Counted from the first letter of the stretch, positions 1-6,914 are shown. The stretch: DNA of 7,888 nucleotides from Bacteroidales bacterium GP4 (GCA_001701065.1 DAAL01000012.1:13124-21011); one strand, 5' to 3'. Notes: generated by a model not told the origin, from the letters alone. Program-made: numbers and translations.

Positions 1-29
1 CTGCCGCTATCGCAAACCTCACTAAATAA
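1..29 (+). other. Possible 3' end of an upstream gene
   Basis: The first bases could be the tail of a gene lying to the left. Frame 3 reads eight residues (AAIANLTK) to a TAA at 27-29, and frame 1 reads twelve residues to a TGA at 37-39, just before the next start codon. Which frame is real cannot be decided from so few codons. In Bacteroidales, a Wzz-like gene is often preceded by a polysaccharide export (Wza/SLBB) or glycan biosynthesis gene, but nothing here identifies the product. Confidence 0.2.
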
Positions 30-40
30 CAAAACTTGAC

Positions 41-1159
41 ATGCAAGAAGAAAAAAACGGACAATACAATGAGGAAGAGCAAGAGATAGACCTTCTTGAA
101 CTTGCCAAAAAGCTATGGTCGTCACGCCGGACACTCTTTATGTGGGGTGGTATCGGAGCTTTAGTGGGGCTTGTCATAGCATTCAGTATACCGAAAGAGT
201 ATACCACCACCATCAAATTGTCACCTGAGTTGACAGGAAGCGGCGGCTCTAAAGGCAATTTAGGCGCACTTGCCTCCATGGCAGGCATAAACCTAAGCTC
301 ATCAAGCCAAAGCGATGCAGTATATCCTGACTTATACCCCGATGTGGTAAGTTCAGTACCTTTCGCCATCGAGCTATTCGATGTGAAAGTGTTGCACAAG
401 GATGGGACTAACCCTGTAACAGTAAGAGAATATCTTACTGAGGAGACTTCTGCACCATGGTGGAGTGCAATTCTTTCGCTCCCGGGCAAAGCTATCGGCG
501 GCATCATGTCACTTTTTAAAAGCGATGAAGACACCGAAGGCGACGGTAAAATCAATCCTTTTCATCTCACTCCTGACGAAAGCGGGATTGTAGATGCATT
601 AAATAGCCGTGTACAAGCCAGCGTCGACAGCAAAACATCGGTGATAACCCTCTCAGCTACTATGCAGGATCCCATGGTGTCGGCTATGCTTGCTGACACT
701 GTAGCCACAAAATTGCGCGAGTATATCACTGACTACCGCACCGAAAAGGCGCGTAATGACCTTGAATATGCACAGAAGCTCAACGAAGAAGCACGTGACG
801 AGTACCATAAAGCCCAGCAACGCTACGCAGAGTATGTAGACCGTAACCAAGGTATTGTTTTACGTTCAGCCAATACCGAAACAGAGCGTCTACAAAATGA
901 AGCTTCTTTGGCGTTCAACTTATATAACCAAACCGCCACACAGCTTCAGATGGCAAAAGCTCAGGTACAGCAAACGACCCCGGTTTATACCGTTGTCCAG
1001 CCTGCCACAGTGCCGTTGAGAGCATCAAAACCATCAAAGATGTTGATTCTTGTAGGATGCATATTTTTAGCTGTTGTCGCTGCTTCAGCATGGGTATTGT
1101 TCCTTAAGGACCTCGCCCAAAGTTTTAAAACTGAATCGTCTAAAGAAACTGAACAATGA
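41..1159 (+). CDS. Wzz-type polysaccharide chain-length determinant
   Basis: This is an inner-membrane polysaccharide co-polymerase of the Wzz/GNVR family, 372 aa. Such proteins set the length of O-antigen or capsule chains made by the Wzy polymerase. The architecture is typical: a short acidic cytoplasmic N-terminus with the IDLLELAKKLW motif (16-26), a first membrane helix at about 33-50, a long periplasmic part, and a second helix at about 334-355 followed by a charged tail. A proline-bearing stretch (VVQPATVPLRASKPSK, 318-333) precedes the second helix, as is usual in Wzz proteins. Residues 232-308 are charged and probably form the coiled-coil arm. Residues 139-160 (from PWWSAIL to MSLFK) make an extra hydrophobic or amphipathic segment inside the periplasmic domain. 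There is no Walker A/B tyrosine-kinase domain, so it is not a Wzc-type autokinase. The start has only A-rich sequence upstream and no clear Shine-Dalgarno, which is normal for Bacteroidetes. The stop overlaps the next gene in an ATGA. Family assignment is firm; the polymer is unknown. Confidence 0.9.
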   Translation: MQEEKNGQYNEEEQEIDLLELAKKLWSSRRTLFMWGGIGALVGLVIAFSIPKEYTTTIKLSPELTGSGGSKGNLGALASMAGINLSSSSQSDAVYPDLYPDVVSSVPFAIELFDVKVLHKDGTNPVTVREYLTEETSAPWWSAILSLPGKAIGGIMSLFKSDEDTEGDGKINPFHLTPDESGIVDALNSRVQASVDSKTSVITLSATMQDPMVSAMLADTVATKLREYITDYRTEKARNDLEYAQKLNEEARDEYHKAQQRYAEYVDRNQGIVLRSANTETERLQNEASLAFNLYNQTATQLQMAKAQVQQTTPVYTVVQPATVPLRASKPSKMLILVGCIFLAVVAASAWVLFLKDLAQSFKTESSKETEQ

Positions 1160-2109
1160 GAAATTTCACCAATGTAAAAGATATAGGCGACCTTAAAGGT
1201 GCGGTAAAGGAAGCTCTTGAAGTGAAAGCCAACCGCTTCGCCTACAAGCATATTGGAGAGAACCGCACTCTGCTCATGATTTTCTTCAACTCCTCACTGC
1301 GCACCCGCTTAAGCACACAGAAAGCTGCCATGAATCTTGGCATGAATGTTATCGTGCTCGATGTGAACCAAGGCGCATGGAAACTTGAGACTGAACGCGG
1401 GGTAATTATGGACGGCGACCGTCCCGAACATCTGCTTGAGGCAATTCCTGTCATGGGATGCTACTGCGATGTCATAGGAGTAAGGTCATTCGCCCGCTTC
1501 GAATCGAAGAAAGATGATTACGAAGAGAAAATCATAAATCAATTCATCCGATATTCCGGTCGACCGGTGTTTTCGATGGAAGCTGCCACAAGGCATCCTC
1601 TCCAATCATTTGCCGACCTCATCACCATTGAGGAATACAAGACTGTGGAACGCCCCAAAATTGTCATGACATGGGCACCTCATCCTAAGTCACTGCCGCA
1701 GGCTGTTCCTAACTCGTTTGCTGAATGGATGAACGCCACCGGTTATGAATTCATCATCACCCATCCTCATGGATACGAGCTTGCTCCGGAATTTGTGAGT
1801 AATGCGCGTGTTGAGTACGACCAGGACAAGGCTTTGGAAGGTGCTGACTTCGTTTATGCTAAAAACTGGAGCGCCTATGCCGACCCGAACTACGGAAAAG
1901 TCCTCAGCACTGACCGCAGCTGGACTGTGACCAAAGAAAAAATGGCGTTGACCAACAATGCCTTTTTCATGCACTGTCTGCCGGTGCGCCGCAACATGAT
2001 TGTGAGCGATGATGTTATCGAAAGTCCGCGCTCCATTGTGATTCCCGAAGCTGCAAACCGTGAAATTTCAGCACAAGTGGTGCTGAAACGCATCCTTGAA
2101 GATTTGTAA
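1156..2109 (+). CDS. argF': N-succinylornithine carbamoyltransferase
   Basis: This 317-aa enzyme transfers the carbamoyl group from carbamoyl phosphate to N-acylated ornithine, the arginine-pathway step that Bacteroides performs on acylated rather than free ornithine. The carbamoyl-phosphate loop is SSLRTR (46-51). The downstream substrate motifs are HPLQ (147-150) and HCLP (273-276), all in the order expected for the aspartate/ornithine transcarbamylase family. As I recall it, the Bacteroides fragilis argF' protein is nearly collinear from end to end. Residue 90 is proline (GDRPEHLL, 87-94); in the B. fragilis enzyme Pro90 goes with N-succinylornithine, while the Xanthomonas acetylornithine enzyme has glutamate at the matching site. 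I therefore prefer EC 2.1.3.11 over 2.1.3.9. The ATG lies inside the wzz stop (ATGA), which implies translational coupling, and the formate-channel gene follows after 28 bp. The enzyme should be cytoplasmic and trimeric by family. Alternative names in databases are acetylornithine carbamoyltransferase or plain ArgF. Confidence 0.93.
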   Translation: MRNFTNVKDIGDLKGAVKEALEVKANRFAYKHIGENRTLLMIFFNSSLRTRLSTQKAAMNLGMNVIVLDVNQGAWKLETERGVIMDGDRPEHLLEAIPVMGCYCDVIGVRSFARFESKKDDYEEKIINQFIRYSGRPVFSMEAATRHPLQSFADLITIEEYKTVERPKIVMTWAPHPKSLPQAVPNSFAEWMNATGYEFIITHPHGYELAPEFVSNARVEYDQDKALEGADFVYAKNWSAYADPNYGKVLSTDRSWTVTKEKMALTNNAFFMHCLPVRRNMIVSDDVIESPRSIVIPEAANREISAQVVLKRILEDL

Positions 2110-2137
2110 TAGAATATATTTCAAATAATAGTATTCA

Positions 2138-2929
2138 ATGGCAACAAAGACCCCGCTTGAAGTAGCACAGGCATCCTTGAATATCGGCAAAAACAAACTA
2201 TCGCTCCAAAGCGGCGATTTCAACCGTTTTGCCGTTCTTACCATCCTTGCCGGAGTGTACATAGCCTTCGGAGGGATAATGTCGGTGATTCTGGGTTATG
2301 GTTTTCCCGGAATCACTGCCGACAATCCGGGATTACAGAAGCTGCTAAGCGGTGCCATATTCCCTATCGGCTTGATTCTTGTGGTGGTACTCGGTGCTGA
2401 ACTGTTCACCGGCAACAATGCCCTGCTTATGCCGGCATGGATTATGCGCCAATGTTCATTCCGGCAGGTGCTCACCAACTGGACGCTTGTCTACCTTGGC
2501 AACTTCATCGGTGCCCTTCTGTTTACCTATATAATGGTGTATCTCGTGGGGCTTACAGCACCGGAACCTTACCATTCAGCAGTAGTGAAAATTGCTGAAT
2601 ATAAAATCTCGATGCCGTGGCTTACAGTATTCATAAAAGGTATCGGAGCCAACTGGTGCGTGTGTCTTGCAATATGGCTTGCCCTTTCGGCTAAAAGCAG
2701 CGGAGCTAAAATGTTTGGCTGCTGGCTGCCGGTAATGGCGTTTGTGGCATTAGGCTACGAGCACTCTATCGCCAATATGTTCTTCATTCCTTGTGGAATC
2801 CTTGAAGGCGCGCAAGTGAGTGCATGGAACATGATTTGGCTGAACCTGATTCCGGCAACATTAGGCAACATCGCAGGAGGCGCACTCTTTGTGGGAAGCG
2901 TCCACACTTATCTTTACCTCAAGAAATAA
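2138..2929 (+). CDS. Formate/nitrite transporter (FNT family)
   Basis: This is a pentameric inner-membrane channel of the FocA/NirC family, 263 aa, close to the usual 260-285. Six hydrophobic helices can be placed at about 31-53, 70-90, 112-138, 160-185, 194-217 and 232-258. Family signatures are present: the GVYIAFGG helix (39-46), GAELFTGN (86-93) with the gating Thr91, GANWCVCLA (170-178), and GYEHSIANM (206-214) with the pore histidine His209. Thr91 and His209 fall at the same numbers as in E. coli FocA. The family moves formate, nitrite or related monovalent anions; formate is the likelier substrate in a fermenting gut anaerobe, but the sequence alone does not decide. It lies 28 bp after argF' on the same strand and could be co-transcribed. 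A weak TATATTTC box (2115-2122) in the gap lacks a well-spaced TTG. No pflB or nitrite reductase gene is adjacent in the window. Confidence 0.93.
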   Translation: MATKTPLEVAQASLNIGKNKLSLQSGDFNRFAVLTILAGVYIAFGGIMSVILGYGFPGITADNPGLQKLLSGAIFPIGLILVVVLGAELFTGNNALLMPAWIMRQCSFRQVLTNWTLVYLGNFIGALLFTYIMVYLVGLTAPEPYHSAVVKIAEYKISMPWLTVFIKGIGANWCVCLAIWLALSAKSSGAKMFGCWLPVMAFVALGYEHSIANMFFIPCGILEGAQVSAWNMIWLNLIPATLGNIAGGALFVGSVHTYLYLKK

Positions 2930-2930
2930 A

Positions 2931-3950
2931 TCAGAACTTTATCACCAGTTCAGCCACCACCTTATCCCCTTTTCCGGGCGCAGCTGTTACATCGTGGTGA
3001 TAGAAATACTTCTCGTAGTTTATCCTCACGTCGGCATGTATCGACTTGTACACATGGCTTAATGTTGCACCTATGGTTATTCGGTTGCGTGCATTATCGG
3101 TTGTGGGAAGCTTATGCACTCCTTCATTCCATTCCTGTAGATCTCTTTTGCCCGAACTGTGAGCTGTCATTCCGTCCCATCGTCCCTGAAACGACAGTTG
3201 ATTGAACACCCCGGCATTCACAGGCATCTTATAGTCGCCGTACAAGCTGTAGGCATGGCATGCCTTGTGAGTGGAGTTAGTGTAATGCTTGTTCATATAC
3301 TCGCCCTCCACAAGCCACCGGCCCGAAGTCCACGACACACATCCGTCAAGCAAGTTTATTCGCACCGAGTCAGGGCTGAGAGACTGAACTCCGGCTGTCA
3401 ATGTTACATTATCTATCTTGTAACTTGCTTTTGCCGCATAGGCAAGAGTCTTGCACCACTTTTCATGGTCGCCAATAGAAGTGGGATTAAATGCGCCGAA
3501 CTCCACATTCAGCGGTAATTTTCCCGGCTTATACATGATTTTGGCTCCCACTGCGCGTACATTACACACCTGATTGCCGATAAAAGAACGATTGGCAAAT
3601 ACATAGTTGCCTGGTCCTCTGAACGGATCAACTCCGAAGGGCATCCTGAACTGTCCGGCTTGGAACTTAACCCCGTCAGTTATTGCTATCCTGCCCCATG
3701 CGTCAAGAATCTTCATCGTTCCACGGTCGCATAGATCAGTCTGCACATAATAGTCGATGGACGGAGCCACTTTCCCGGCAAGCGACACTCGGGCATTCCT
3801 CACCTGAAAACGGCTTGCGTCATTTTCAAGATCCATTTCCCACCGTGTGCGCAATGCACCATGTATCTCAGGACGGTAATCGACTGTTTCTTCCGCCGAA
3901 ACTAAAAGTGCCGCTGTGGCACAAGTCATCGCAATAAAGGCTCTACGCAT
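2931..3950 (-). CDS. Porin O/P-like outer-membrane beta-barrel protein
   Basis: This 339-aa protein resembles the phosphate-selective porin O/P family (OprP/OprO type), which form outer-membrane barrels for anion uptake. Residues 1-19 form a signal peptide (MRRAFIAM then an Ala/Leu-rich core, probable cut after VSA). The N-terminal strand pair has the family-like FQVRNARVSLAGKV stretch (48-61) and GQFRMPFGVD (99-108). The rest alternates polar and hydrophobic residues in short strands, and the protein ends in VVAELVIKF with a terminal Phe, the usual barrel-assembly signal. It is shorter than many family members (about 400 aa). The mature part has five cysteines (74, 129, 166, 204, 231), unusual for a Gram-negative porin. 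The start at 3950 lies about 55 bp downstream of a consensus -7 box read leftwards. The substrate is unknown; phosphate is a family name, not a finding here. The gene ends one base from the stop of the facing FNT gene. Confidence 0.82.
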   Translation of the reverse strand: MRRAFIAMTCATAALLVSAEETVDYRPEIHGALRTRWEMDLENDASRFQVRNARVSLAGKVAPSIDYYVQTDLCDRGTMKILDAWGRIAITDGVKFQAGQFRMPFGVDPFRGPGNYVFANRSFIGNQVCNVRAVGAKIMYKPGKLPLNVEFGAFNPTSIGDHEKWCKTLAYAAKASYKIDNVTLTAGVQSLSPDSVRINLLDGCVSWTSGRWLVEGEYMNKHYTNSTHKACHAYSLYGDYKMPVNAGVFNQLSFQGRWDGMTAHSSGKRDLQEWNEGVHKLPTTDNARNRITIGATLSHVYKSIHADVRINYEKYFYHHDVTAAPGKGDKVVAELVIKF

Positions 3951-4004
3951 ATTAGCTTTTTACACTGATTGACAACTTTTTGGTTAAAATCATGTTTTGC
4001 GCTG

Positions 4005-4012
4005 CAAAGTTA
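4005..4012 (-). promoter_or_regulatory. -7 box for the porin-like gene
   Basis: Read on the minus strand this is TAACTTTG, a perfect match to the Bacteroidetes TAnnTTTG element. At the usual 20-bp spacing upstream the minus strand has GTG (4033-4035) in place of the consensus TTG. The predicted start of transcription is near 3998, giving a leader of roughly 48 nt. Confidence 0.6.
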
Positions 4013-4035
4013 CGCAAAAACCCGATATTTTTCAC

Positions 4036-4043
4036 TATCTTTG
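4036..4043 (+). promoter_or_regulatory. -7 box for the C10 protease gene
   Basis: TATCTTTG on the plus strand is a perfect TAnnTTTG match. There is no TTG at 19-21 bp upstream, so the -33 element is weak or absent, and the promoter may need an activator. If used, the transcript would carry a leader of about 160-170 nt before the protease start. Confidence 0.5.
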
Positions 4044-4044
4044 C

Positions 4045-4213
4045 TCCACTGCCATCCTGTTGGCACCGTTTTTTATTTTAGACGCACTTCAGTTTTACAA
4101 TATAAGCCACTTTGCAATGTCTTGTCAGGAAAAACTGAACGCCGTTCCTCGTCTTATTTTTAACCTTAAAGCAGCAGTCTAAGTAGGGACGGATTAGGCT
4201 CATAGTAGTTATT
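4045..4213 (+). promoter_or_regulatory. Long 5' leader of the protease gene, with hairpins
   Basis: This stretch has no convincing gene. It contains a perfect 9-bp inverted repeat, TTCAGTTTT (4088-4096) and AAAACTGAA (4131-4139), with a 34-nt loop. A second, shorter hairpin pairs AGTCTAA (4176-4182) with TTAGGCT (4194-4200), allowing one G-U pair, and ends 13 nt before the start codon. A 21-codon reading frame (4117-4182, MSCQEKLNAV...) starts in the loop of the first repeat; it has no obvious family and no clear ribosome site. I see no match to a riboswitch class that I can name. Confidence 0.35.
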
Positions 4214-6835
4214 ATGAAGAAGAGTTTTGCTTTGCTACTCCTCCTTGCCACCATGTCGACAAGTTATGCCCGACAGATTTCCGAAAGAGAAGCTACCACT
4301 ATTGCTGAAGAATTTCTGATTGGTGAAACAATGAAGAAAGTTCCCATGAAGAACGCTCCCGGAAAAGCCGATAAGGTATCTGCCGACTATCAACCTTATT
4401 ACATCTTTAATGCCGATGACAATAAGGGATTTGTCATTGTGAGCGGTGACGACCGTGCACCTAAGATTCTCGGATATTCCGACAAAGGGAGTCTCGACAC
4501 CGGCAATATTCCCCCTCAGCTTTCATGGCTCCTCAAAGAATACGCCCATCAGATAACCAACCTTCCTCCATCGGCTCCGACCGACCCATCTTGGACCAAA
4601 TCAAACATCTCTCGCGCAGGCAACGAAGTTCTATTAGAAACAGCAAACTGGGGACAAGGTGCACCCTACAATCTTTTATGCCCCAAATTTGACGGGGAAC
4701 AAAGTGTGACCGGCTGCGTAGCCACAGCCATGGCTATAGCTTTAGAATACCTTAATCATCCCAATGCAGGAAAAGGAGAATATCATTATGAATATAGAGG
4801 ACAAGATTTAAGCTTCAATTTTGAAGATACTCCTTTTAAATGGGAACTGATTAGCAAAAGCTATGATGAGAGTTCATCAGAGCCGTCACAAATGGCAGTT
4901 GCAGAATTAATGTTGGCAACCGGAATAAGTGTAGAAATGTTATATGGAACTATAACTGAAGGCAGTATGGCTTACATGAGAGATGTAGCTCCAGCTTTAA
5001 GGGAATATTTTGACATAGACCCAAGTTGTCAAATAATAGGACGTAAGCATTTTACCGATAGTGAATGGACTGAAATATTAATAAATCAGATTGACAACAA
5101 CAATCCGGTAATTTATAGTGCGGACCAAGGGGACTGGACTGCTGGTCATGCATGGATAATCGACGGTTATAATGAGGACAAAACCTTATTTCATCAAAAT
5201 TTTGGTTGGGATGGAGCAGGAAATGGATATTATGTATTAGGAGACATTCAGGAAGGATATGTCAACTTCGATCAGAACCAATCGATGGTTATAAATATTC
5301 TTCCCAACAGCAAAGGTGATAAATATTCCCGAGCCTATGTGCAATCCCCTTACTTTCATATGGCAGGCGAAGAGCCTGATGAATCAAGAGGAGTAAAAAT
5401 TAGCGTAGATAATATCATTCCCGGACAACCGTTTGACTTGAGTGCAAATTCATTAATCCTACCTTCAGGATTTGCCGGTGAATACGGATATGCAATTGTT
5501 AGTGATAATGAGGAGATTAAAGAAATTCTATGGGCTCAAAGAGAAATCGAACCGGTAGGATACGGACGTACACTTTGTCCATCTATGGACGCAGTAGATG
5601 TTGTAAGCCATTTGGACAATCTATCTTCAACCGATAAAGTACATGTAGTGACACGCTATGAAGGGGATACAGAATGGAAACTTGTGTTAGGTTCTCTCGA
5701 TGCTCCTTCCTGGGCTCCAGTAAAAGGGAACGAAGTAGATGCTTCAACAGTTATTCTGGACATTGACCCGGCTTTAAATATTGAGCTTATGCGCGGATGG
5801 TATGAGGAAAACTCCAAATGGGAATCTTATTCTAACAATCAGACATTTAACATAAACAAGAACAGCACCTTACATTTCAAAATTACGCCAAAGGATGTCA
5901 TAGAAGGAAAATCAATCATTTTTTCTGTAAATGATTATTTCAGTGGAGAAATGATTAACCGACTTTATATCCAATCAATTGAGAAAAATGAGATAATTGG
6001 TTTCTTTAGAACTCATGAGAATGAATATAAAATATCATCTTCTTACATTATTCCCATTAAAGAAGAAGAGGTAATTATCGATAACGCCGGTTCTTTATCT
6101 GAAAAAATATCAAAAGAGGATGCCGCAAGAATTGAATCCTTAACAATAAAAGGGAAACTGAATGCCTATGATTTTTGGTATATAAATGATTATTTTCAAT
6201 CATTATGTTCTTTGGACATCTCGGATGTAATTATTGAAGAATGTTCGGCAGAAAACAACTCACAATATGGAGATTATATTCATCCTACCCAAGAAAAAAA
6301 TATTCTCCCGGCATCTTCCTTTTGGGAAATAAGAAGGCTCAAAACGATATTGCTGCCATCCTCTATTGTTGGCATTGGATCTAATGTTTTGAAAATATGC
6401 GGATTAGAAAGCATAACCATACCGGTGAACGTGAGAAATATTGGTGACAACTTTATGTTTGGCAATTATAATCTAAAAACTGTGACATCATTAAATAATG
6501 TACCACCTGTTTTTAATTCTGAGATTGGAACTTTTAATTCTACCCAGTGTTTTGACAATGGAACTTTGTATGTGCCTAAAGGAAGTAAATCCGCTTATGA
6601 GTCTGCACAAGTATGGAAGGATTTCACGAATATTGTTGAAATTGATTTCTCAGGAATAGATGATGCCGAAATTTCACAAAGCGACAGAAATAATGAACCT
6701 TGCGATGTATTCTCCCCCTCAGGAGTATGTGTATTCCATGGTAAGAGTTGGAACGAGATTAACGGCACTTTGAATTCCGGCATTTACATTCTGCGTTTTC
6801 ATGACGGAACTACTCGAAAGATTACAATTAAATAG
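4214..6835 (+). CDS. Secreted C10 (streptopain-like) cysteine protease with LRR tail
   Basis: This 873-aa exported protease belongs to peptidase family C10, whose founders are streptopain (SpeB) and the Prevotella protease interpain. Residues 1-19 are a signal peptide (MKKSFALLLLLATMSTSYA). Residues 20-118 match the Spi/propeptide domain that keeps the enzyme inactive, including FVIVSGDDRAPKILGYSD. The catalytic domain spans about 142-365, with the nucleophile Cys168 in TGCVATAMA (166-174), the catalytic His312 in AGHAWIIDGY (310-319), and Asn329/Trp331 in QNFGWDGAGNGYY (328-340). Residues 370-640 look like beta-sandwich material without a motif I can name. Residues 640-810 resemble degenerate BspA-type leucine-rich repeats (LKTILLPSSIVGIGSNVL, LESITIPVNVRNIGDNFM), capped by an LYVPKGSKSAYESAQVW segment common at the end of such repeats. 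The last 45 residues (DVFSPSGVCVF...GIYILRFHDGTTRKITIK) resemble a type IX secretion sorting tail. GC content drops sharply from about 4740. The probable role is degradation of host or dietary protein at the surface; that is inference. Confidence 0.9.
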   Translation: MKKSFALLLLLATMSTSYARQISEREATTIAEEFLIGETMKKVPMKNAPGKADKVSADYQPYYIFNADDNKGFVIVSGDDRAPKILGYSDKGSLDTGNIPPQLSWLLKEYAHQITNLPPSAPTDPSWTKSNISRAGNEVLLETANWGQGAPYNLLCPKFDGEQSVTGCVATAMAIALEYLNHPNAGKGEYHYEYRGQDLSFNFEDTPFKWELISKSYDESSSEPSQMAVAELMLATGISVEMLYGTITEGSMAYMRDVAPALREYFDIDPSCQIIGRKHFTDSEWTEILINQIDNNNPVIYSADQGDWTAGHAWIIDGYNEDKTLFHQNFGWDGAGNGYYVLGDIQEGYVNFDQNQSMVINILPNSKGDKYSRAYVQSPYFHMAGEEPDESRGVKISVDNIIPGQPFDLSANSLILPSGFAGEYGYAIVSDNEEIKEILWAQREIEPVGYGRTLCPSMDAVDVVSHLDNLSSTDKVHVVTRYEGDTEWKLVLGSLDAPSWAPVKGNEVDASTVILDIDPALNIELMRGWYEENSKWESYSNNQTFNINKNSTLHFKITPKDVIEGKSIIFSVNDYFSGEMINRLYIQSIEKNEIIGFFRTHENEYKISSSYIIPIKEEEVIIDNAGSLSEKISKEDAARIESLTIKGKLNAYDFWYINDYFQSLCSLDISDVIIEECSAENNSQYGDYIHPTQEKNILPASSFWEIRRLKTILLPSSIVGIGSNVLKICGLESITIPVNVRNIGDNFMFGNYNLKTVTSLNNVPPVFNSEIGTFNSTQCFDNGTLYVPKGSKSAYESAQVWKDFTNIVEIDFSGIDDAEISQSDRNNEPCDVFSPSGVCVFHGKSWNEINGTLNSGIYILRFHDGTTRKITIK
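6656..6835 (+). other. Sorting-tail-like C-terminal region of the protease
   Basis: Residues 815-873 of the protease read like a Por secretion (type IX) C-terminal domain: a strand with VFSPSGVCVFHGKSW, a short loop, then SGIYILRFHDGTTRKITIK. The closing GIYIL...KITIK pattern is a known mark of these tails, whose cargo is moved across the outer membrane and often anchored there. The match is by eye. Whether the host genome has the por genes cannot be seen here. Confidence 0.5.
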
Positions 6836-6870
6836 TACAATATCAAGCTAAATATCAAATTTTCAATAGT

Positions 6871-6914
6871 AAATCAGCAAGGACCACATAAAATCGGATG
6901 GTTCTTGCTGATTT
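6871..6914 (+). terminator. Hairpin terminator after the protease gene
   Basis: A 16-bp stem is formed by 6871-6886 (AAATCAGCAAGGACCA) and 6899-6914, with a 12-nt loop and a single G-U pair. It begins 35 bp after the stop codon and runs into a short T-rich stretch (the last four stem bases are Ts, then AGTTA). The stem is long and stable enough for intrinsic termination, though the T tract is short. Confidence 0.8.

Larger units (their letters stand above)
4004..4044. repeat. Near-palindromic divergent promoter core
   Basis: GCAAAGTTA (4004-4012) and TATCTTTGC (4036-4044) are inverted copies matching at 8 of 9 positions, separated by 23 bp. Each arm is the outward-facing -7 box of one flanking gene. 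The inverted repeat therefore follows from two similar promoters lying back to back. It need not be a separate operator, although an activator could sit in the shared spacer. Confidence 0.6.

Noticed and set aside
22..555. 177-codon open frame on the minus strand opposite wzz
   Set aside because: It lies wholly within a well-supported membrane protein gene, has Ser/Pro-rich low-complexity content and matches no family I know.
2115..2122. TATATTTC as a -7 box for the FNT gene
   Set aside because: It misses the last base of the consensus and the nearest TTG (2096-2098) is only 16 bp upstream; co-transcription from the operon is simpler.
3159..3518. 119-codon open frame on the plus strand inside the porin-like gene
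   Set aside because: It is antisense to a barrel gene with signal peptide and C-terminal Phe; no promoter, ribosome site or recognisable domain supports it.
3969..4182. Two open frames of 61-64 codons in the divergent intergenic region
   Set aside because: Both start upstream of or within the promoter boxes, so the predicted transcript would not contain their starts. Only the inner 21-codon part starting at 4117 stays possible, and that is weak.
6871..6914. Inverted repeat read as an insertion-sequence end or attachment site
   Set aside because: There is one copy only, no transposase or integrase nearby, and its position after a stop codon with a T-rich 3' side fits a terminator.
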